DNA of 10,411 bases from UMGS755 sp045132895 (GTDB lineage Bacteria; Bacillota; Clostridia; UBA1381; UBA9506): positions 1 to 10,411 of the forward strand of contig JBGUTC010000059.1 in the NCBI GenBank assembly GCA_045132895.1, read 5' to 3'. How positions within the stretch are numbered: position 1 is the first letter of the stretch; each line of letters begins with the position of its first letter. The notes below the pieces were generated by a model. It made no database searches, was not told where the DNA came from, and saw nothing but the letters and a program-made list of their open reading frames with translations. Made by a program: the position numbers and the translations under genes. Shown piece by piece: positions 7,046-10,411 of the stretch.

Positions 7046-8977
7046 TTAGGAAAGAACGATTGCAGAAAAGTCAGCAGCTTTTAAGCTTGCGCCGCCAACC
7101 AGACCGCCGTCGATGTCAGCCTGAGCAAAGAGTTCAGCGCTGTTACCAGCGTTAACGCTACCGCCATACTGAATGATAACGCTTTCAGCAACTTCAAAGC
7201 CGTAGAGCTCAGCGATGCAGTCACGGATGGTCTTGCAGACTTCCTGTGCCTGTTCGGTGGTTGCGGTTTTGCCGGTGCCGATTGCCCAGATGGGTTCATA
7301 AGCGATAATAACTTTCTTAGCCTGCTCAGCACTTACATTCTGCAGAGCGATCTTAACCTGCATACGAACCAGGTCAGCTGTGATACCCTGTTCACGCTGT
7401 TCTAAGCTTTCGCCAACGCAAACGATGGGCAGAAGACCTTTTTCAAATGCCTTTAAGACTTTCTTATTAACAGTTTCGTCTGTTTCAGCAAAGTACTGTC
7501 TGCGTTCAGAGTGACCTAAGATCACATAGGTAACGCCCAGATCCAGGAGCATATCAGCGCTGATTTCGCCGGTGAATGCGCCCTTATCTTCAAAGTACAT
7601 ATTCTGTGCGCCAACTAAGATGTTGGTGCCTTTTGCTGCTTCAACAGCGCTGGAAAGACAAGCCGCTGTGGGGCAAACGATGACAGTGTTCTCAGCGTCT
7701 TTTACCAAAGGAGCCAGTTCAGCAATCAGTGCCTTGGTTTCAGACGGAGTCTTGTTCATCTTCCAGTTGCCTGCTACGACTGTTTTACGAGCTTTTTTTT
7801 TACCCAGACAAGCGATACCGGGCAGTTCGATTCCTTCTAAGAATTCGAGGCTTGCGCCGCCGCCTGTGGAAATATGTGTCATTTTATCTGCAAAGCCCAG
7901 GTTTGTTACAGCAGCTGCGCTGTCGCCGCCGCCGATGATGGTAATTGCATCTGCTTCAGCAACTGCTTCAGCAACTGCGATGGTACCCTTTGCAAAGTTA
8001 GCAAATTCGAAAACGCCCATAGGACCGTTCCAGATAACAGTTTTAGCATTTTTAATAACATCGGAGAAAGCCTTGATGGTTTCGGGACCGATATCAAGAC
8101 CCTGCCAACCGTCGGGGATTTCCATAGCGCTGCAGACCTTCTGTTCTGCATCGTCAGCAAAATGATCTGCTGCTACGTTATCGGTGGGCAGCATGATGTT
8201 AACGCCCTTGGACTTAGCCAGAGCCAGAACTTCACGAGCATAGTCAAGGCGTTCTTCGTCAACTAAGGAGTCACCGATGTTACCGCCTAACGCTTTAGAG
8301 AAAGTATAAGCCATACCGCCACCGATGATGATGGTATCAACCTTATTTAACAGGTTATTGATAACGCCGATTTTGTCTTTAACCTTAGCACCACCTAAGA
8401 TAGCAACGAAAGGACGCTGGGGAGCTTCTAACGCGCCGCCCATAACATCGATTTCCTTCTGAATCAGGTAACCTGCAACAGCGGGCAGATAATCAGCAAC
8501 GCCTGCTGTGGAGGAATGTGCTCTGTGAGCAGTACCGAAAGCATCATTTACGAAAATTTCAGCTAAAGCTGCCAGCTTTTCGGAAAATTCAGGAACATTC
8601 TTGGTTTCTTCAGCATGGAAACGAACATTTTCCAGCAGAACGATTTCACCGTCAGCCATATCAGCGGTCAGAGCCTTAGCGCTGTCGCCAACAACGTCTG
8701 CTGCCATTTTAACATCCTGACCTAAGTACTCAGACAGGCGCTTTGCAACAGGAGCCAGGCTGTACTTCATATTGAATTCGCCCTTGGGACGACCCATATG
8801 AGAGCAAAGGATAACCTTTGCGCCTTCTTTTACCAGATATTTAATGGTGGGCAGAGCGCCAACGATACGGTTGTCGTTGGTGATTTTTCCGTCCTCATCC
8901 ATAGGTACGTTAAAGTCGCAACGTACCAGAACTTTTTTTCCTTTAACAGCGATATCTTCAACTGTCTTTAAACTCAT
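7046..8977 (-). CDS. pgk-tpi: Bifunctional phosphoglycerate kinase-triosephosphate isomerase fusion
   Basis: A single frame of 643 aa encodes two complete glycolytic enzymes. PGK occupies about residues 1-393: RCDFNVP (19-25), SHMGRPKG (59-66), NDAFGTAHR (144-152), GGAKVKDKIGV (195-205), GPMGVFE (318-324), GGGDSAAAV (349-357) and STGGGASLE (370-378). TIM occupies about 396-643: NWKMN with K406, ILGHSERR with H489, AYEPIWAIGTG with E561, and YGGSV. All catalytic residues are intact, so both activities are expected. The joint LGKKKARKTVVAGNWKMN has no linker; a normal TIM start (MARK...) appears with Lys in place of Met. I chose the ATG at 8977 because AGAGGTGA lies 5 nt upstream. The in-frame GTG at 8986 overlaps that site and would add only three residues. 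PGK-TIM fusions are known (Thermotoga maritima) but uncommon. It is the first gene of the operon with gpmI and eno; GAPDH is absent. Confidence 0.97.
   Translation of the reverse strand: MSLKTVEDIAVKGKKVLVRCDFNVPMDEDGKITNDNRIVGALPTIKYLVKEGAKVILCSHMGRPKGEFNMKYSLAPVAKRLSEYLGQDVKMAADVVGDSAKALTADMADGEIVLLENVRFHAEETKNVPEFSEKLAALAEIFVNDAFGTAHRAHSSTAGVADYLPAVAGYLIQKEIDVMGGALEAPQRPFVAILGGAKVKDKIGVINNLLNKVDTIIIGGGMAYTFSKALGGNIGDSLVDEERLDYAREVLALAKSKGVNIMLPTDNVAADHFADDAEQKVCSAMEIPDGWQGLDIGPETIKAFSDVIKNAKTVIWNGPMGVFEFANFAKGTIAVAEAVAEADAITIIGGGDSAAAVTNLGFADKMTHISTGGGASLEFLEGIELPGIACLGKKKARKTVVAGNWKMNKTPSETKALIAELAPLVKDAENTVIVCPTAACLSSAVEAAKGTNILVGAQNMYFEDKGAFTGEISADMLLDLGVTYVILGHSERRQYFAETDETVNKKVLKAFEKGLLPIVCVGESLEQREQGITADLVRMQVKIALQNVSAEQAKKVIIAYEPIWAIGTGKTATTEQAQEVCKTIRDCIAELYGFEVAESVIIQYGGSVNAGNSAELFAQADIDGGLVGGASLKAADFSAIVLS
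7793..7801 (-). other. A9 homopolymer at the PGK-TIM junction, possible slippage site
   Basis: On the coding strand nine consecutive A encode Lys393-Lys394-Lys395 exactly between the two enzyme domains. Losing one A leads through Leu-Val-Lys-Gln-Ser to UAG (7776-7774). Gaining one leads through Ser-Ser to UAA (7787-7785). Either slip would give a stand-alone PGK of about 397-400 aa, the normal family length. That slippage occurs is inference. Confidence 0.5.
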
Positions 8978-8982
8978 TCGAC

Positions 8983-8990
8983 TCACCTCT
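8983..8990 (-). promoter_or_regulatory. Ribosome binding site that decides the pgk-tpi start
   Basis: AGAGGTGA on the minus strand ends 5 nt before the ATG at 8977. The alternative GTG at 8986-8984 lies inside this site, so it is unlikely to be the real start. Confidence 0.75.
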
Positions 8991-9018
8991 TAATTTTATT
9001 CTGAACATATACTATTAT

Positions 9019-9047
9019 ATTATATAAAATTATAGCAGATTTTTCAA
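9019..9047 (-). promoter_or_regulatory. Main promoter of the pgk-tpi, gpmI, eno operon
   Basis: On the minus strand TTGAAA (9047-9042) is followed after exactly 17 bp by TATAAT (9024-9019), a near-consensus housekeeping promoter in an AT-rich setting. Overlapping TATAAT copies sit at 9034-9029 and 9019-9014 but have no matching -35 at proper spacing. The start would be near 9012, giving a leader of about 35 nt before the ATG at 8977. No other convincing promoter was seen inside the operon. Confidence 0.8.
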
Positions 9048-9133
9048 GTAAAACTTTGATAAATTTTTGTTAAATTCATCATTTTATTTTGATATTTCTT
9101 TAGGTACTTTATACCAAAAAGAAAAATTAGCGC

Positions 9134-9174
9134 AAAAAGCCACAAGAAGAACCCGTAAAAGGTCTTCTTGCGGC
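9134..9174 (-). terminator. Intrinsic terminator of the SLH protein gene
   Basis: On the minus strand a stem formed by 9174-9163 and 9150-9139 (GCC.CAAGAAGA arms, one A/C mismatch, extended by two G-C pairs near the loop) is followed by five T (9138-9134). It begins 10 nt after the gene's stop and separates it from the glycolytic promoter. Confidence 0.85.
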
Positions 9175-9184
9175 AAATTCTGAC

Positions 9185-9868
9185 TTACGCTATAATGGCA
9201 TAAACCTGATCCAGTCGCAAAAAAGTCGCATAGCACTGTTCCCGGGTATAGCCCGTTTTCGGCGAATACTCCGTCTCGGAAAATCCTTTCATAACATCCC
9301 ACTGGTACATATACCGGACAGCGGTGTCCGCCCAGGCGGAAATCTGAGAAACATCCGAAAAGTTATCCACACCCTCGCTGCGGGGACCTAATTTAACACC
9401 GCCACCATAGCAGAAGTACACCCGAAGAAGCATCGTTGCTGCTTCCTCCCGGGTAATGGGTGCATCCGGGTCAAAGATGCCATTTCCTCTTCCTTCAACA
9501 ATCCGCAGAGTATCTGCCCACTTGATATATAAAGCATGGGGAGAATCTTCTATATCCGTAAAACTGTCGTCTCTGAATTCAATTGGTTTGCCGGTTTCTC
9601 CGTTAATATGAACATCCAGATAGTTCTGCATCGTTTCCTCAAAGGGCATCTTGAATTTATATGCCACGAACAGAACAGAAATTTTCGCAAACTCTGCCCG
9701 GGTAATATTCTCCTGATACCCCATCTGCATTTCCTCCGGAACAAAACCAAGGGCAATCGCCTCCTGAACCTCCGTCTCCGCCCAGGGAGAAATTCCGCTG
9801 TCAGCAAAGACAACGCCGGTTGACAACAGAGCAACCATCATCATCAAGGATAGTAAACGCTTTATCAT
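9185..9868 (-). CDS. Secreted protein made only of S-layer homology (SLH) repeats
   Basis: The 227-aa product has a classic signal peptide: MIKR, a hydrophobic core to about residue 20, and likely cleavage after VFA (22). The rest is three SLH-type repeats. They are about 25-70 (containing ITRAEFAKI), about 101-152 (FTDI..., with FDPDAPITREEAATMLLRV) and about 168-222 (FSDVSQISAWAD..., with YTREQCYATFLRL). SLH domains bind pyruvylated secondary cell-wall polymers and anchor proteins to the Gram-positive wall; the TRAE motif is intact only in repeat 1 (TREE and TREQ in the others). No enzymatic or other domain is attached, so it may be a small wall-associated structural or accessory protein. 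The ATG at 9868 has AGAGGTGA about 6 nt upstream. It has its own terminator and is separate from the glycolytic operon. Confidence 0.88.
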   Translation of the reverse strand: MIKRLLSLMMMVALLSTGVVFADSGISPWAETEVQEAIALGFVPEEMQMGYQENITRAEFAKISVLFVAYKFKMPFEETMQNYLDVHINGETGKPIEFRDDSFTDIEDSPHALYIKWADTLRIVEGRGNGIFDPDAPITREEAATMLLRVYFCYGGGVKLGPRSEGVDNFSDVSQISAWADTAVRYMYQWDVMKGFSETEYSPKTGYTREQCYATFLRLDQVYAIIA

Positions 9869-9908
9869 AAACCGTCACCTCTTTTTAAAATCAGTTTCTG
9901 ATACATGT

Positions 9909-9914
9909 ATTATA
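9909..9914 (-). promoter_or_regulatory. Candidate -10 of the SLH protein gene
   Basis: A perfect TATAAT on the minus strand would start transcription about 34 nt upstream of the SLH gene. No good -35 hexamer is present 16-18 bp further up, so this is a weak call. Confidence 0.35.
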
Positions 9915-9947
9915 AAATTAATGAACATTTTTGATGCCACTGTTTTG

Positions 9948-10147
9948 GCGATATACTCGCTCACGCTCGTGCGATATATTTGTTCCAAATGCGATATAAC
10001 TCCATTTCATTCCGTTGCGATATGATATAAATTCCTTAATCTCGTCCCGAAGGGACATATCGCATTACGAAGTAATATATCGCACTGAAAGTATATCGCA
10101 AATTCCGTCAGGAATTTATATCGCTGATTTCATCTTCGATGAAATCA
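9948..10147. repeat. Palindromic array of GCGATAT / ATATCGC units with intervening hairpins
   Basis: Four copies of GCGATAT (9948, 9971, 9991, 10017) are followed by four copies of its reverse complement ATATCGC (10057, 10077, 10093, 10118), so the whole block could fold on itself. The stretches between units on the right are each a perfect small hairpin of a different sequence: GTCCC/GGGAC (10044-10056), ATTAC/GTAAT (10064-10076), ACT/AGT (10084-10092) and AAATTCC/GGAATTT (10100-10117). The first three have a GAA loop. A final 10-bp hairpin (10125-10147) has a TTC loop. On the left ATTTG/CAAAT (9978-9990) is also a hairpin; two other intervals (9955-9970, 9998-10016) pair poorly. There is no plausible gene here. 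It resembles REP/MITE-like intergenic palindromes; the origin is unknown. Confidence 0.8.
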
Positions 10148-10258
10148 TTATACCACCCCTGTTTCCTTTTTTCAAGGTAATCCTGGAAATCATTAAAAAA
10201 AACATCATTTTTATTGCATAATTTAAAATTTATTCATAATCTGGAAATAATTAAGGCA
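10148..10258. other. AT-rich spacer with no recognised feature
   Basis: Between the palindromic array and the candidate RNA promoter I see AT-rich sequence with short A and T runs and no convincing ORF, hairpin or repeat. Together with the array and the candidate RNA it makes up the non-coding stretch from 9869 to the window end. Confidence 0.5.
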
Positions 10259-10264
10259 TATAAT

Positions 10265-10376
10265 AAAGATACCGGAAGAAATTCCGGCGGAGATTCCCCA
10301 TCTCTGATTTTCATAATAATCCCCCAGAGGGCTGCGATATTTATCGCAGCCCTCACCCCATTTCTGCGGGTTTTTA
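10265..10376 (+). ncRNA. Candidate small structured RNA of unknown class
   Basis: A TATAAT at 10259-10264 is followed by three consecutive perfect hairpins: CCGGAA/TTCCGG (10272-10287, GAAA loop), GAGAT/ATCTC (10290-10304, TCCCC loop) and a 13-bp stem (10327-10354). A short ACCC/GGGT stem and TTTTT come next. No protein gene feeds this terminator, so a short transcript of about 105 nt is the simplest reading. No good -35 lies at proper distance, and I do not recognise an Rfam class. Confidence 0.35.
10327..10375 (+). terminator. Orphan terminator hairpins near the right end
   Basis: GAGGGCTGCGATA (10327-10339) pairs perfectly with 10342-10354 over a 2-nt gap. A second small stem, ACCC 10355-10358 with GGGT 10368-10371, runs directly into a T-run (10371-10375). 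The T-run is only on the right, so it acts for plus-strand transcription. Confidence 0.65.
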
Positions 10377-10406
10377 TTTACAGAAGAAAGGGAATTATGA
10401 TATAAT
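10377..10406 (+). promoter_or_regulatory. Promoter pointing out of the right end of the window
   Basis: TTTACA (10377-10382), an 18-bp spacer and TATAAT (10401-10406) preceded by TG at the extended -10 position make a strong housekeeping promoter. The gene it serves lies beyond the window. Confidence 0.65.
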
Positions 10407-10411
10407 ATTCC

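Noticed and set aside
7572..8266. Long plus-strand ORFs (up to 197 codons) opposite pgk-tpi
   Set aside because: They are antisense shadows of a highly codon-biased gene, with no ribosome binding sites or family signatures.
8975..8986. GTG at 8986 as the pgk-tpi start
   Set aside because: It overlaps the AGAGGTGA ribosome binding site; the ATG at 8977 has proper spacing and gives a typical PGK N-terminus.
9948..10124. Possible CRISPR array
   Set aside because: Units are only 7 bp, flip orientation midway, have irregular spacing, and the intervening sequences are palindromic; no cas genes are present.
10015..10221. Plus-strand ORF of 68 codons over the palindromic array
   Set aside because: It is read through the ATATCGC units and hairpins, has no ribosome binding site, and shows no recognisable protein pattern.
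10214..10405. Plus-strand ORF of 63 codons near the right end
   Set aside because: It runs through the terminator hairpin and T-run and into the last promoter, and it has no ribosome binding site.

Overview
The window looks like a chromosomal segment from a low-to-moderate GC, Gram-positive (Firmicutes/Clostridia-type) bacterium. The evidence is the strong AGGAGG-like ribosome binding sites, TTGAAA/TATAAT-type promoters, tight hairpin-plus-T terminators, an S-layer-homology (SLH) protein, and protein families that all have their familiar form in that group. No phage, IS, CRISPR-Cas, rRNA or tRNA was recognised.

Left part (1-1160, + strand): the tail of a cysteine desulfurase, a shikimate-kinase-like P-loop protein with unusual substrate-site residues, and a HIT-family nucleotide hydrolase whose start overlaps the kinase stop. 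A bidirectional terminator closes this block.

Sugar block (1158-4130): three minus-strand genes in one tight operon (D-lyxose/D-mannose isomerase-type cupin, PfkB-family fructokinase-like kinase, small four-helix membrane protein). An AraC-family regulator is transcribed divergently. The 110-bp region between the divergent genes carries two face-away extended -10 promoters arranged as a 9-bp inverted repeat, so the regulator and operon promoters overlap. The likely chemistry is isomerisation of a free aldose to a ketose, then phosphorylation (mannose to fructose to fructose-6-P, or lyxose to xylulose to xylulose-5-P).

Glycolytic block (4149-9047, minus strand): one promoter drives a fused phosphoglycerate kinase-triosephosphate isomerase gene, then gpmI, then eno, ending at a terminator shared with the AraC gene. 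It covers lower glycolysis from triose-P to PEP, except for GAPDH. The fusion joint has no linker and its codons include a run of nine A. A one-base slip either way there would terminate just after the PGK domain.

Right part (9084-10411): a small secreted SLH-only protein with its own terminator, then about 540 bp without a convincing gene. That stretch holds a striking palindromic array (four GCGATAT copies followed by four ATATCGC copies, the latter separated by different small hairpins). It also holds a possible ~105-nt structured RNA with an orphan terminator, and a promoter pointing out of the window.

The strongest candidates for something undescribed are the A9 run at the PGK-TIM joint, the palindromic array, and the altered shikimate-kinase-like active site.
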